Source: Streptomyces rubradiris
GTDB taxonomy: Bacteria > Actinomycetota > Actinomycetes > Streptomycetales > Streptomycetaceae
Assembly (NCBI RefSeq): GCF_016860525.1
Contig: NZ_BNEA01000015.1
Location: 4,576,001-4,640,000, forward strand
Direction: 5' to 3'
Length of the DNA stretch: 64,000 bases
The position numbers and the translations under genes are program-made. The first letter of the stretch is position 1. Each line of letters begins with the position of its first letter. The notes beneath the pieces are model-generated. The model saw nothing but the letters and a program-made list of their open reading frames with translations, was not told the origin of the DNA and searched no databases. Shown piece after piece: positions 37,497 through 46,452 of the stretch.

Positions 37497-38183
37497 GTGA
37501 CCGATCGCGACCCGCTTCCGGACCCCGTTCTCGACCCCGCTGCCATGCGCAAGCAGTACCGGGCCGACGGCCTCGCCGAGGAGGACCTCGCCACCCATCC
37601 GATGGACCAGTTCGCCCGCTGGTTCGAGGACGCCGCCCGGGCCGCGCTGCACGGGACGCTCTACGAGCCCAACGCCATGGTCGTCTCCACGGTGGACGCG
37701 GCCGGCCGCCCCAGCTCCCGCACGGTCCTGCTGAAGCAGTACGACACCGAGGGCTTCGTCTTCTACACCAACTACGGCTCGCGCAAGGCCCTCGACCTCG
37801 CCGGGAACCCGCACGTCTCGCTGCTCTTCCCCTGGCACCCGCTGGCCCGCCAGGTCATCGTCACCGGCACCGCCCGGCGCACCGGCCGCGACGAGACCGC
37901 CGCCTACTTCCGCACCCGCCCGCACGGCTCCCAGCTGGGCGCCTGGGCCAGCGCCCAGTCCACGGTGATCGCCTCGCGCTCGGAACTGGACGCCGCCTAC
38001 GCCGAACTCGAGGCCCGCTACCCGGAGGACGAACAGGTCCCGGTGCCCCCGCACTGGGGCGGCTTCCGGATCACCCCGGAGACGGTCGAGTTCTGGCAGG
38101 GCCGCGCCAACCGCCTCCACGACCGGCTGCGTTACACCGCCCGGCCGGACGGCACCTGGACGGTGGAGCGCCTCAGCCCCTGA
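37497..38183 (+). CDS. pdxH: Pyridoxamine 5'-phosphate oxidase
   Basis: A 228-residue FMN enzyme oxidising pyridoxine or pyridoxamine 5'-phosphate to [17 protein letters not shown], the FMN-binding [34 protein letters not shown] and the C-terminal [17 protein letters not shown] plus RLHDR are the full PdxH signature set. The start is GTG 37497; upstream in-frame sequence is not conserved-looking. Likely cytoplasmic homodimer. A long 14-bp-stem hairpin lies 42 bases beyond the stop. Confidence 0.92.
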   Translation: MTDRDPLPDPVLDPAAMRKQYRADGLAEEDLATHPMDQFARWFEDAARAALHGTLYEPNAMVVSTVDAAGRPSSRTVLLKQYDTEGFVFYTNYGSRKALDLAGNPHVSLLFPWHPLARQVIVTGTARRTGRDETAAYFRTRPHGSQLGAWASAQSTVIASRSELDAAYAELEARYPEDEQVPVPPHWGGFRITPETVEFWQGRANRLHDRLRYTARPDGTWTVERLSP

Positions 38184-38224
38184 CTCGGGGGGCACGCGCG
38201 GGCAGGGGGCGCGGAAAACGCAGA

Positions 38225-38287
38225 CGACCCGCGGGCTGGGTTCCTCCAGGGAGGAGCCGGCCGGACGTACCGGCAGCCCGCGGGTCG
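38225..38287. terminator. Long hairpin shared by pdxH and a minus-strand unit
   Basis: A perfect 14-bp stem (38225-38238 with 38274-38287) encloses a 35-base loop with its own TCCTCC/GGAGGA pairing. On the minus strand it is followed by TCTGCGTTTT, so it is a good terminator for a transcript starting near 38432. It can also end pdxH transcripts. Confidence 0.65.
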
Positions 38288-38367
38288 GGTGACTGCTTGG
38301 GATTGGGCCGGCTGCGCGCATCTCTCACGCGCTGGTCCGGCACCGCACATGGTGTGGTGTCGGGCCG

Positions 38368-38406
38368 CTAGCCCGCAGCCACCTCACGCGTCCGGTTGTC
38401 ATACAT
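38368..38406 (-). CDS. Candidate 12-residue peptide in a small minus-strand transcript
   Basis: On the minus strand ATG 38406 opens MYDNRTREVAAG and stops at TAG 38368. A strong AGGGAGG lies 10-12 bases upstream, a slightly long but usable distance. It falls inside a unit bounded by a promoter (38439-38467) and the hairpin terminator at 38225-38287. The transcript of about 200 bases could be a small RNA in which this peptide is incidental. No homologue is recognised. Confidence 0.35.
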   Translation of the reverse strand: MYDNRTREVAAG

Positions 38407-38438
38407 CTGCCGAACCACCTCCCTTCTCGTGTACCGAC

Positions 38439-38467
38439 AGCGTAAGAAGCACCCGGGACGCACTCAA
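38439..38467 (-). promoter_or_regulatory. Sigma-70-type (HrdB-like) promoter on the minus strand
   Basis: TTGAGT (38467-38462) and TACGCT (38444-38439) are separated by exactly 17 bases, close to the Streptomyces HrdB consensus TTGACx-N17/18-TAxxxT. Transcription would begin near 38432, within the 400-base gap between pdxH and the PAS gene, and run toward the hairpin at 38287-38225. Confidence 0.55.
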
Positions 38468-38583
38468 CTGTTTTTTCTTGCGGGAACAGGGTGTGTGCTG
38501 GGTCACGTTCCAGTTGAATGAAGGCCGGTGAGGGAACCGGGCGCCGTGTGTACGGGCGCGCAGGCAGTTTCCAGGGGGTCCAG

Positions 38584-39975
38584 GTGAGTGCTTCGCGGCG
38601 GAGTGGGGCCACGGACGAGCTGGGGCCGGACGAGCCCGGTGCGCCGGGCTCCGACCTGCTGGCCGCACTGCTCGACGGGATGGACGCGGCGTTGTGCGCG
38701 TTCGACGCCGACGGGGTCGTCACGCACTGGAACCGGGAGGCCGAGCGGATCCTCGGCTGGACGGCCGCCGAGGCCGTCGGGCGGCACGGCTTCGCCGGGT
38801 GGGCGGTGCGCAGCGCCGACGCCGAGGAGGTGCAGGCCCGGCTGATGTCGGCGATGCACGCGCCGGGCCGCCAGGTGCACGAGTTCGCGCTGGTGACCAA
38901 GGACGGCGGGCGGATTCTCGTGCGCACCCAGTCGGCCGCCGTGCGCGGGCCCGACGGGAAACCCGCGGGGGTGTACTGCGCGTTCAGCGAGGTGCACGCG
39001 CAGATCGACCTGGAGCGGTCCATCGCGCTGAGCGAGGCGCTGTTCGAGGACGCCGCCTGGGGGGTCGTCCTCGTCGACGCCGATCTGCGGCCCGCCGTGG
39101 TCAACGCCTACGCGGCACGGGCCCTGGGCGTCGGACGGACCTCGGCGCTGGGCCGGCCGCTCGGCGAACTGCTCGGGCAGGGCGCGCAGGAGCTGGAGGC
39201 CGCGCTGACCCACGTCCTGGCCGAAGGCGCGCCGCCCGCCCCCGCCGAGATGTGGGTCGTCGTGCGCACGCCCGAGGGCGAGCGGCGCCGCTGCTGGCGC
39301 AACGGGTTCCTGCGGCTGGCCTCGCCGCTCGCCGAGGAGCCGGTGCCGCTCGGCGTCGGCTGGCTGTTCCAGGACGTCACCGAGGCCAGGCAGGACCAGC
39401 AGGAGGCGGCCCTGCTGCGGTTCCGCTCCAACCAGCTGCACCGCGCGGCCCGGGCCGCCGCCGAGTGCGAGGACCCGGCGGAGGCGGCCGTCGTCCACCT
39501 GGACTTCGCCCTCGCCGGGTTCGCCGACCATGCCCTGGTCGACCGGCTGGCGGACGGCCCGCGCGCGGAGGGCGGGGGCGACGTGGAACCGGTCCGGCTG
39601 GTGCGGCTCGCCGCCACGCCCGCCGGGGCGCCGGGACCGAGCCTGCTGACGGGCGCGGCCGGACTGCCCGTGCGCTACCCCGAGGACCATCCGGCGCGGC
39701 AGTGCGTGCGGCGGGCCGGGACCGTGCGCGCGGAGGCCGGCGAGGTGCCGGCCGAGCGGGCCCGGGAGTGGGCGCTGGAGCGACAGTGGCCCGGCGACGC
39801 GGTGTACGCGCTGTGCGCAGTGCTGCGCAGCCGGGGGCGGACTCTGGGCGTGCTGACCTTCCTGCGCGGCGCCGGCCGCAGCCGCTTCGAGCGCGCCGAC
39901 ACGGCCTACGCCGAGGACGTCGCCGTACGGATCGCGGCGGCCCTGGACCTGGCGGAGGCCGTACGCGGGCGGTAG
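38584..39975 (+). CDS. PAS domain signalling protein
   Basis: A 463-residue protein with at least two PAS folds: the first about residues 25-140 (GMDAALCAFDADGVVTHWN, ERILGWTAAEAVG), the second about 145-270 (LFEDAAWGVVLVDADLRP, ending GWLFQDVTEAR). The last ~170 residues resemble a GAF-like domain (DPAEAAVVHLDFALAGF, ALCAVLRSRGRTLGVLTFLR). No kinase, phosphatase PP2C, GGDEF or DNA-binding domain is present, so it must act through a partner. GTG 38584 has AGGGGG 6 bases upstream. A role as sensor input of a sigma-factor cascade is a guess. Confidence 0.78.
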   Translation: MSASRRSGATDELGPDEPGAPGSDLLAALLDGMDAALCAFDADGVVTHWNREAERILGWTAAEAVGRHGFAGWAVRSADAEEVQARLMSAMHAPGRQVHEFALVTKDGGRILVRTQSAAVRGPDGKPAGVYCAFSEVHAQIDLERSIALSEALFEDAAWGVVLVDADLRPAVVNAYAARALGVGRTSALGRPLGELLGQGAQELEAALTHVLAEGAPPAPAEMWVVVRTPEGERRRCWRNGFLRLASPLAEEPVPLGVGWLFQDVTEARQDQQEAALLRFRSNQLHRAARAAAECEDPAEAAVVHLDFALAGFADHALVDRLADGPRAEGGGDVEPVRLVRLAATPAGAPGPSLLTGAAGLPVRYPEDHPARQCVRRAGTVRAEAGEVPAERAREWALERQWPGDAVYALCAVLRSRGRTLGVLTFLRGAGRSRFERADTAYAEDVAVRIAAALDLAEAVRGR

Positions 39976-40020
39976 GCCCGGCGGGCGGCGGGCCCCCGGG
40001 GTGCGGCGCGCGGTGCGGGG

Positions 40021-40776
40021 TCAGCGGCGGTAGAAGATCCGGTCGCCGTACTGCGCCATCACCCGGCCGTTCCACTCGTGTCCGCCGTCGACGTTGCCGG
40101 AGCGCAGCAGCGGCGGCTCGATGCCGCGGTCGGCGAGGGCGGCGGCGGTGGTCGCCATGACGGCCTGGAGCAGGGCGGTGGTGACGACCGTGGAGGCCGG
40201 GGCGAAGGGCGCCGGGATGGTGTCCAGGGTGAGTTCGGCGTCTCCCACGGCGATCTTGGAGTCCAGGACGATGTCGCAGTGGTCCTTCAGGAAGGTGCCG
40301 GTGGCGTGCCGGGACGTGGTCTCGGCGGCGTACGCCACCGAGGTCACGCCGATGACCTTCAGGCCGCGGGCACGGGCGCCCAGGGCCATCTCCACGGGCA
40401 GGGCGTTGCGGCCGGACAGGGAGATGATCACCAGGGTGTCCCCGGCACGCACCGGTGAGGTGTCCAGGACGGCGCCGGCCAGGCCGTCGACCCGTTCGAG
40501 GGCGGAGCCGAGGGTGGCCGGGGTGACGTCGACGCCGACGACTCCGGGGACGGCGAGCAGGTTCATCAGGGCCAGGCCGCCCGCGCGGTAGACGACGTCC
40601 TGGGCGGCCAGTGAGGAGTGTCCGGCGCCGAACGCGAACAGGCGGCCGCCGGCCGCGACGGTGTCGGCGAGCAGGGCGCCGGCCGCGGTGATCGCCTCGG
40701 CCTCCTCGTCACGGACCCGTTGCAGCAGGCCGATGGCGGCGTCGAAGAACAGGTCGGCAGGCGTGCCGTCGCTCAT
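40021..40776 (-). CDS. SIS domain protein
   Basis: A 251-residue sugar isomerase (SIS) domain protein. LFAFGAGHSSLAAQDVVYRAGG and LVIISLSGRNALPVEMAL form the phosphosugar-binding core with the Ser-x-Ser-like loop; RGIEPPLLRSGNVDGG is near the C-terminus. The ATG at 40776 has AAGGGG 6 bases before it. The family includes regulators and enzymes of amino-sugar phosphate metabolism, so binding of an N-acetylated hexose phosphate is likely. Divergent from the iron regulator across 300 bases. Confidence 0.82.
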   Translation of the reverse strand: MSDGTPADLFFDAAIGLLQRVRDEEAEAITAAGALLADTVAAGGRLFAFGAGHSSLAAQDVVYRAGGLALMNLLAVPGVVGVDVTPATLGSALERVDGLAGAVLDTSPVRAGDTLVIISLSGRNALPVEMALGARARGLKVIGVTSVAYAAETTSRHATGTFLKDHCDIVLDSKIAVGDAELTLDTIPAPFAPASTVVTTALLQAVMATTAAALADRGIEPPLLRSGNVDGGHEWNGRVMAQYGDRIFYRR

Positions 40777-41076
40777 GCGTTGCCCCTTCGCAGCGTCTGT
40801 GTCGCGGATCACGGTGCGGTCTGGACCATCACGGTGTCAATACGGTCGCGTCCGCCGCCGTCGGATGCGGCGCGGCGGCCGGGCCGGGGCCGCGCTACGA
40901 TCGCCCCGCGTGGGGGCGACCGGCCCGCGCGCTCGTCTCCGACAAACGGCCCGTTCCCCCTCCGAACAGCCCTGTTTCCCTGCTGCCGCCCGGTTGTCAG
41001 TGGGATCCGGCAGAATTGATGTCCAGGGGGGCCGCGCACGCGCCGGGCTGCCGGCAGAGGTAATCGAGGGGCACGT

Positions 41077-41769
41077 ATGTCCGGACTGATCGACACCACG
41101 GAGATGTATCTCCGCACCATCCTCGAACTCGAAGAGGAAGGCGTCGTCCCCATGCGCGCCCGCATCGCGGAGCGGCTGGACCAGAGCGGGCCGACGGTGA
41201 GCCAGACGGTGGCGCGCATGGAGCGCGACGGCCTGGTGTCCGTGGCCAGCGACCGGCACCTGGAGCTCACGGAGGAGGGGCGCCGGCTGGCGACGCGCGT
41301 GATGCGCAAGCACCGCCTGGCCGAGTGCCTGCTCGTCGACGTGATCGGGCTGGAGTGGGAGCAGGTGCACGCCGAGGCGTGCCGCTGGGAGCACGTGATG
41401 AGCGAGGCCGTGGAGCGGCGGGTGCTGGAGCTGCTGCGGCACCCCACCGAGTCGCCGTACGGCAATCCCATCCCGGGCCTGGAGGAGCTGGGCGAGAAGG
41501 ACGGCGCGGACCCGTTCCTGGACGAGAGCATGGTCTCGCTGGCCGACCTGGACGCGGGCACGGACGGCAAGACGGTCGTCGTGCGCCGTATCGGGGAGCC
41601 GATCCAGACGGACGCGCAGCTGATGTACACGCTGCGGCGGGCGGGCGTGCAGCCCGGCTCGGTGGTGAGCGTGACCGAGTCGCCCGGCGGTGTGCTCGTG
41701 GGCAGCGGCGGCGAGGCGGCCGAGCTGGAGGCGGACGTCGCCTCCCACGTGTTCGTGGCCAAGCGCTGA
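41077..41769 (+). CDS. dmdR1: DmdR1-type iron-dependent repressor (DtxR/IdeR family)
   Basis: A 230-residue metalloregulator. Every metal ligand of DtxR/IdeR falls at the same number: Met10, Cys102, Glu105, His106 (site 2) and His79, Glu83, His98 (site 1). The winged helix is about residues 25-60 (MRARIAERLDQSGPTVSQTV) and the C-terminal SH3-like domain runs from about 150. With Fe2+ it represses siderophore and uptake genes through iron boxes. Length and sequence fit S. coelicolor DmdR1 as I remember it. In S. coelicolor an antiparallel gene, adm, was reported over dmdR1; long minus-strand frames exist here too. Confidence 0.88.
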   Translation: MSGLIDTTEMYLRTILELEEEGVVPMRARIAERLDQSGPTVSQTVARMERDGLVSVASDRHLELTEEGRRLATRVMRKHRLAECLLVDVIGLEWEQVHAEACRWEHVMSEAVERRVLELLRHPTESPYGNPIPGLEELGEKDGADPFLDESMVSLADLDAGTDGKTVVVRRIGEPIQTDAQLMYTLRRAGVQPGSVVSVTESPGGVLVGSGGEAAELEADVASHVFVAKR

Positions 41770-41808
41770 GCCGGGCCCCTGGACGAGCGGGGGCCCCGGA
41801 CGAGCAGG

Positions 41809-41836
41809 GGCCCCGGCGCCGTGTGGCGCCGGGGCC
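41809..41836 (+). terminator. Terminator after dmdR1
   Basis: A perfect 12-bp stem (41809-41820 with 41825-41836) with loop GTGT lies 40 bases past the dmdR1 stop. The rest of the gap to 42034 shows no gene. Confidence 0.75.
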
Positions 41837-42033
41837 TGTCCTCCCCTGTTGCTGACCCGGAGCCCCGAGCTCTCAGGGTCATCCCCCTCGGACCGGCTTT
41901 TCCCCGAGCGGTCCGCCTCCTGCCAGGAAGATCCCCTCACACACGGCGATCATTCATCGCGCGGTGTCACTCAAATGAGGGGTGTTGACCGCGAAAACGG
42001 AGTTTCAGGGCGCGCGTTCGAGAGGGGAACGGA

Positions 42034-42699
42034 TCAGCGATCCCTTCCGCAGGCGTAGGCCAGCGGGGAGATCAGTTCCTCCACGTCCGGCAGCCAGCGG
42101 TTCGCCGGGGTCGGGCGGCGGGCCCACTGCACGGCGCCCCGGCACCCGAACCGGGTGGGCGGCGCCGCCACGTACGCGCCCTCGCCCAGCGCCACCAGGT
42201 CCAGTGACGGCAGCGACCAGCCCAGCCGCCGCACCAGATCCGCCACCTTCGCCGAGGCCCCCGGCAGCACGAAGAACTGCATCCGCCGGTCCGGGGTCAG
42301 CGTGACCGGACCGAGCGTCAGTTCCATCCGCTCCATCCGGGCCAGCGCCAGGAACCCGGCGCTCTCCGGGACGGACACCGCCTCGAACGTCCGTCCCGTC
42401 GGCAGCAGGATCGACGCCGCCGGCTGCTTCTGCCACATCCGGCGGGCGACGGTCGCACTGCCGGTCGCCTGGGTCGCCCAGTCGGGGCGCGCGGGGTGCG
42501 CGCCCGGCGCGGGGCAGGCAACCTCACCACAAGAGCAGCGCTGCGTGCCGCCGGCGGTCTCCAGCCAGGTGCCCGGCACCACGTCCCAGTGCCGCTCCTC
42601 GGCGTAGCGTACGGCGGTCTCCAGCAGCGATGCCCCGCGCTGCCGCGGAATCTGACCGGTCATCTGCGTGTTCTCGGCGCCCGCGATCGTCTCTTCCAC
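42034..42699 (-). CDS. Prim-pol-like (bifunctional DNA primase/polymerase N-terminal) domain protein
   Basis: A 221-residue protein of the Streptomyces group annotated as bifunctional DNA primase/polymerase. SLLETAVRYAEERHWDVVPG, the zinc-knuckle-like RCSCGEVACPAPGAHP, and APPTRFGCRGAVQWARRP are the family landmarks. The canonical catalytic DxD pair is not obvious, so it may be a regulatory relative rather than an active primase. The start may be GTG 42699 (VEETIAGAE) or GTG 42723. It is divergent from the TPR regulator at 43006. Confidence 0.7.
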   Translation of the reverse strand: MEETIAGAENTQMTGQIPRQRGASLLETAVRYAEERHWDVVPGTWLETAGGTQRCSCGEVACPAPGAHPARPDWATQATGSATVARRMWQKQPAASILLPTGRTFEAVSVPESAGFLALARMERMELTLGPVTLTPDRRMQFFVLPGASAKVADLVRRLGWSLPSLDLVALGEGAYVAAPPTRFGCRGAVQWARRPTPANRWLPDVEELISPLAYACGRDR

Positions 42700-43005
42700 G
42701 CTCCTCTCAACTCCCTTGCCCACCTGGGGTTACGGCCCCGGGCGCGCGCGGGGGAGGAGCATCGTTTCGACGGCCGGGGCGCATGGAGGCACGGCCGGGG
42801 GCGCGCGCGAGGAAGCCCGGCGTGGGCGGGGTAGCCAGGGAGTGGGCCGGCATCCTCCATTACTTCCGGCAAACCGCACATGTCGCGCATTGACGGTATG
42901 TCTACTGGGCAGTGATCGTCCCGACCGGACCGACCGGGACGGAGCCGCGGGCTCCGCAGGGTCGGTCGAACACGCTCCAGGGACCGCAACGCAGGGGGTA
43001 AGCAC

Positions 43006-44391
43006 ATGGCCGCAAGGCCTCTCGTGGCGAGGCAGCCGAACGAACGGCTGCAGGCACTCATCCAGGAAGCGGGGTGCTCGAACGCCGGGCTGGCCCGGCG
43101 GGTCAACATGTGCGGCGCCGAGCACGGCCTCGACCTGCGCTACGACAAGACGTCCGTGGCCCGCTGGCTGCGCGGCCAGCAGCCACGGGGCCGGGCCCCG
43201 GCGATCATCGCCGAGGCGCTCGGGCGCAAGCTCGGCCGGACGGTCACGATCGACGAGATCGGCATGGCCAACGGCAAGAATCTCGCCTCGGGGGTCGGCC
43301 TCCAGTTCTCGCCGACGGTACTGGGAGCCATCGAGCAGGTCTGCGAGCTGTGGCGCAGCGACGTGGGACGCCGGGACTTCCTGTCCGGCTCCTCCGTCGC
43401 CGCCTCCGCGCTGGTCGAGCCCAGCCGGGACTGGCTGATCTCGGCGCCGGACACCCAGGTGGCCCGGCAGGCGGGCCCGCGCGTGGGCCAGTCCGACGTG
43501 GCCGCCGTGCGGTCCATGACCCAGGCGCTGGTGGACCTCGACCACCAGTACGGCAGCGGGCACGTCCGCCCGGTCGTCGTGCACTACCTCAACAGCGTGG
43601 TGTCCGGGCTGCTCGCGGGCTCCTACCGGGAGGCGGTCGGCCGCGAACTCTTCGCCACCGTCGCCCGGCTGACCGAACTGGCCGGGTACATGGCGGTGGA
43701 CACCGGCCAGCCGGGCCTGGCCCAGCGGTACTACATCCAGTCGCTGCGCCTCGCCCAGGCCGCGGGAGACCGCGGGTACGGCGGTTACGTCCTGGCCGCC
43801 TCCATGAGCCACCTCGCCGCGCAGCTCGGGAACCCGCGCGAGATCGCCCAGTTGGCGCGGGCGGCGCAGGAGGGCGCGCGCGGGCATGTCACCCCGCGCG
43901 CGGAGGCGATGTTCCACGCCGCCGAGGCGCGCGGGCACGCCCTGCTCGGCGACGCGCGCGCGGCACAGGCGGCCGGCGGACGCGCGGTGGCGGCGCTGGA
44001 GCGCGCCGACGCCGCCGACGGCGACGACCCGGCGTGGATCGCGCACTTCGACCAGGCCTATCTGGCCGACGAGTTGGCGCACTGCCACCGCGACCTCGGG
44101 CAGCCCGAGCAGGCGGCGCGGTACGCCGAGCAGTCGCTGGCCGGGCACCCCGCCTCCCGGGCCCGCCGCCGCGCCATCGGCTATGTGCTGCTCGCCACCG
44201 CCCAGGTGCAGCAGCGCGAAATCGAGCAGGCCTGCAACACCGGTATGAGAGCGGTGGAGTTGCTGGAGACACTGCGCTCCAACCGGGGCGCCGAGTATCT
44301 GGACGACCTCCAGCAGCGCCTGGAGCCGTTCCAGGAGGAGGCGGTGGTACGGGAGTTCGGGGCCCGCCTCGAACTCCAGCAGGCCGCGTGA
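43006..44391 (+). CDS. NsdA-like TPR-containing transcriptional regulator
   Basis: A 461-residue protein. The N-terminal ~65 residues resemble a lambda-repressor-like DNA-binding fold (NAGLARRVNMCGAEHGLDLR, DKTSVARWLRGQQPRGRAP). A Tat-like RRDFLSGSSVAASAL stretch at ~125 follows, then a helical TPR array to the end (RYYIQSLRLAQAAGDRGYGG, AYLADELAHCHRDLGQPEQA). The layout resembles NsdA, a negative regulator of S. coelicolor differentiation. The ATG at 43006 has AGGGGG 7 bases upstream. A role in development is inferred only from similarity. Confidence 0.75.
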   Translation: MAARPLVARQPNERLQALIQEAGCSNAGLARRVNMCGAEHGLDLRYDKTSVARWLRGQQPRGRAPAIIAEALGRKLGRTVTIDEIGMANGKNLASGVGLQFSPTVLGAIEQVCELWRSDVGRRDFLSGSSVAASALVEPSRDWLISAPDTQVARQAGPRVGQSDVAAVRSMTQALVDLDHQYGSGHVRPVVVHYLNSVVSGLLAGSYREAVGRELFATVARLTELAGYMAVDTGQPGLAQRYYIQSLRLAQAAGDRGYGGYVLAASMSHLAAQLGNPREIAQLARAAQEGARGHVTPRAEAMFHAAEARGHALLGDARAAQAAGGRAVAALERADAADGDDPAWIAHFDQAYLADELAHCHRDLGQPEQAARYAEQSLAGHPASRARRRAIGYVLLATAQVQQREIEQACNTGMRAVELLETLRSNRGAEYLDDLQQRLEPFQEEAVVREFGARLELQQAA

Positions 44392-44424
44392 ACAACGGCC
44401 CCGCGGCACGGTGAACGCACGGGA

Positions 44425-44452
44425 ACGGCACCCGGTGGGCGCCGGGTGCCGT
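44425..44452 (+). terminator. Terminator after the TPR regulator
   Basis: A perfect 11-bp stem (44425-44435 with 44442-44452) with a 6-base loop stands 33 bases beyond the stop. Confidence 0.7.
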
Positions 44453-44591
44453 GCGCGGCGCGCCGCGGGGCCGGCGCTGTTATCGCCGTCACAGCACGGC
44501 AGATCACGTCCTGAGCTGCTTGGCACCCGGCTCGGGGGACCCGGTAGCGTGTGCCGACGATTCACAAGGTCCCCCATTAGTAGGAGTCCCG

Positions 44592-46421
44592 GTGACGCAG
44601 AGTGGACAGGGCGAGGAGCCCTCGGCGCGGCCCGCGCGCGAAGGCATCGTGCTGCCCTCGGACGGAGGCGAGCCCCTGCTGCCGGGCACGACCGCGCCGC
44701 CCGAGCCCTCCGCCCCGGCCGGCGGACAGTCCTGGGACGGTTCCTGGGGTCCCGGGCAGCAGGCGCCGGCGCCGGGCCAGGGCTGGCCCGCGGCGGCGGC
44801 CCCGCAGTGGACCGGCCAGGGGCAGCAGCCGCCGTCCGCCGCGGGCCCCGGCCCGCTGCCCCCGGAGGGCGCCCCGGCCCCGGCCCCGTCCTACGGCGGC
44901 CAGACACCCGGCTACGGCGACTCCCAGGCCGCCCCCGGCGCCTACGGCACGCCCCCGCAGCCCGGCTACGGCGCGCCCGGCCCGTACCAGCAGCCCCAGC
45001 AGCCGTATCCGGGTCAGCAGCCCCAGCAGCCCCAGCAGTCGTATCCGGGTCAGCAGCCCCAGCAGCCCCAGCAGTCGTATCCGGGTCAGCAGCCCCAGCA
45101 GCCCCAGCAGCCGTACCAGGCACAGCAGAACCCGCAGCCTCAGCAGGCGCATCCCGGGCAGCAGAACCAGCAGCCGTACCCTGGGCAGCCGTATCCGGCG
45201 TCGCCCGCCCCGCCGACGCCGTCCGCCGCGGGCGGCCCGCTGCCCCCGCCGGCCGACGCCGCGACGCAGTACCTCCCGCCGGTCACCGCCCGGAGCGGCG
45301 CCGACGAGGGCGCCACCCAGTACATACCGCCCGTGCAGGCCGCGCCGGCCGACGGCGCCACGCAGTACCTCCCGCCGGTCGGCGCGGCTCCCGCAGGCCC
45401 CGGTGACGAGGCGGCCACCCAGTACATCCCGCCGGTGGCCTCCGGCGCGCTGCCGCCGGAGTCGGGCGCCGAGGAGACCCGCTACCTCGGCCGGACGCCC
45501 CGGCAGCCGGGGCCCGCGCCCTCCGACGCGGAGGCCACGCAGTACATCCCGCCCTACGCCGCCGAAACCCAGGTCCAGGCGCCGGTGCCGGCCGCGGACC
45601 GGCAGCCGCCGGCCGAGTTCGACAACCTCTTCCGCGGCGGCCCCGCGGGCGACGACGGCCCGGCCGGTTCCACCCAGCAGCTCCCGGTCGTCGAGCAGCC
45701 GGGCGCCTACCCCGGCCCGGAGCCGTCCGCGTACCGCCCGGCGTCGCCGTCGTACGACCGCGGGCCGGACGACGGCGGCGGACGGCGTGGCCGGTCGCGG
45801 GTGCCGCTGATCGCCGCCGCCGCGGTGGGCCTGATCGTGGTCGGCGTGGGCGCCGGCGCCCTGCTCAGCGCCGGCGGCGGCGACACCAAGGACGCGGGCG
45901 GGGACGACACCCCGGTCGTGGCCGCGTCCCCGGCCGGCTCGGACTCCCCCTCGCCCAGCGCCGACCCCGCCCGGCAGCAGGCGGTGGAACTGGACAAGCT
46001 GCTCGCGGACAGCGGCAGCAGCCGGGCCGCCGTGATCCAGGCGGTGGCCGACGTCCGCAAGTGCGACAACCTCGACCAGGCCGCGGCCGACCTGCGGGAC
46101 GCGGCCCGGCAGCGCGGCGAGCTGGTCACCCGGCTGAACAAGCTGCCCACGGACAAGCTGCACGCCCAGGGCCACCTGCGGGACGCGCTGACCAGGGCCT
46201 GGCAGGCGTCCGCCGCGGCCGACAACCACTACGCGGCCTGGGCCGACCAGGTCAAGGGGCGCAAGGGCTGCCACAAGGGGCAGGCGCGCTCCACCGGCGA
46301 GACCCAGGCGGGCAACCAGCAGAGCAAGACCGCGACCGAGCAGAAGGGCAAGGCGGCCCCGCTGTGGAACGCGATCGCCCGGCAGTACGGTCTGACCCAG
46401 CGCCAGCCCACCCAGCTGTGA
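44592..46421 (+). CDS. Single-span membrane protein with ATQY(I/L)PP repeats and Gln/Pro-rich region
   Basis: A 609-residue protein. Residues 1-400 are cytoplasmic-type, low complexity and disordered: Pro/Gly/Gln-rich, three 12-residue YPGQQPQQPQQ(S/P) repeats, then the acidic-ATQY(I/L)PP motif at least five times. One membrane helix (PLIAAAAVGLIVVGVGAGAL, ~405-425) follows after RGRSR. The outer ~180 residues contain a helical region with two Cys (RKCDNLDQAAADLRD, KGRKGCHKG), perhaps a disulfide. GTG 44592 has GGAG upstream. Function unknown; the repeats look like docking or phosphorylation sites. Confidence 0.8.
   Translation: MTQSGQGEEPSARPAREGIVLPSDGGEPLLPGTTAPPEPSAPAGGQSWDGSWGPGQQAPAPGQGWPAAAAPQWTGQGQQPPSAAGPGPLPPEGAPAPAPSYGGQTPGYGDSQAAPGAYGTPPQPGYGAPGPYQQPQQPYPGQQPQQPQQSYPGQQPQQPQQSYPGQQPQQPQQPYQAQQNPQPQQAHPGQQNQQPYPGQPYPASPAPPTPSAAGGPLPPPADAATQYLPPVTARSGADEGATQYIPPVQAAPADGATQYLPPVGAAPAGPGDEAATQYIPPVASGALPPESGAEETRYLGRTPRQPGPAPSDAEATQYIPPYAAETQVQAPVPAADRQPPAEFDNLFRGGPAGDDGPAGSTQQLPVVEQPGAYPGPEPSAYRPASPSYDRGPDDGGGRRGRSRVPLIAAAAVGLIVVGVGAGALLSAGGGDTKDAGGDDTPVVAASPAGSDSPSPSADPARQQAVELDKLLADSGSSRAAVIQAVADVRKCDNLDQAAADLRDAARQRGELVTRLNKLPTDKLHAQGHLRDALTRAWQASAAADNHYAAWADQVKGRKGCHKGQARSTGETQAGNQQSKTATEQKGKAAPLWNAIARQYGLTQRQPTQL
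45006..45113 (+). repeat. Three tandem 36-base repeats encoding YPGQQPQQPQQ(S/P)
   Basis: Units begin at 45006, 45042 and 45078 and are nearly identical, including synonymous positions. This implies recent slippage or unequal exchange. The frame is preserved. Confidence 0.85.
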
Positions 46422-46452
46422 CGCCCCCGGCGGGGCCCGGCGCCGGGACCCG

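Noticed and set aside
37489..37500. Three-codon minicistron ATG ACC GCG TGA overlapping the pdxH start
   Set aside because: Too short and without a ribosome site; likely chance.
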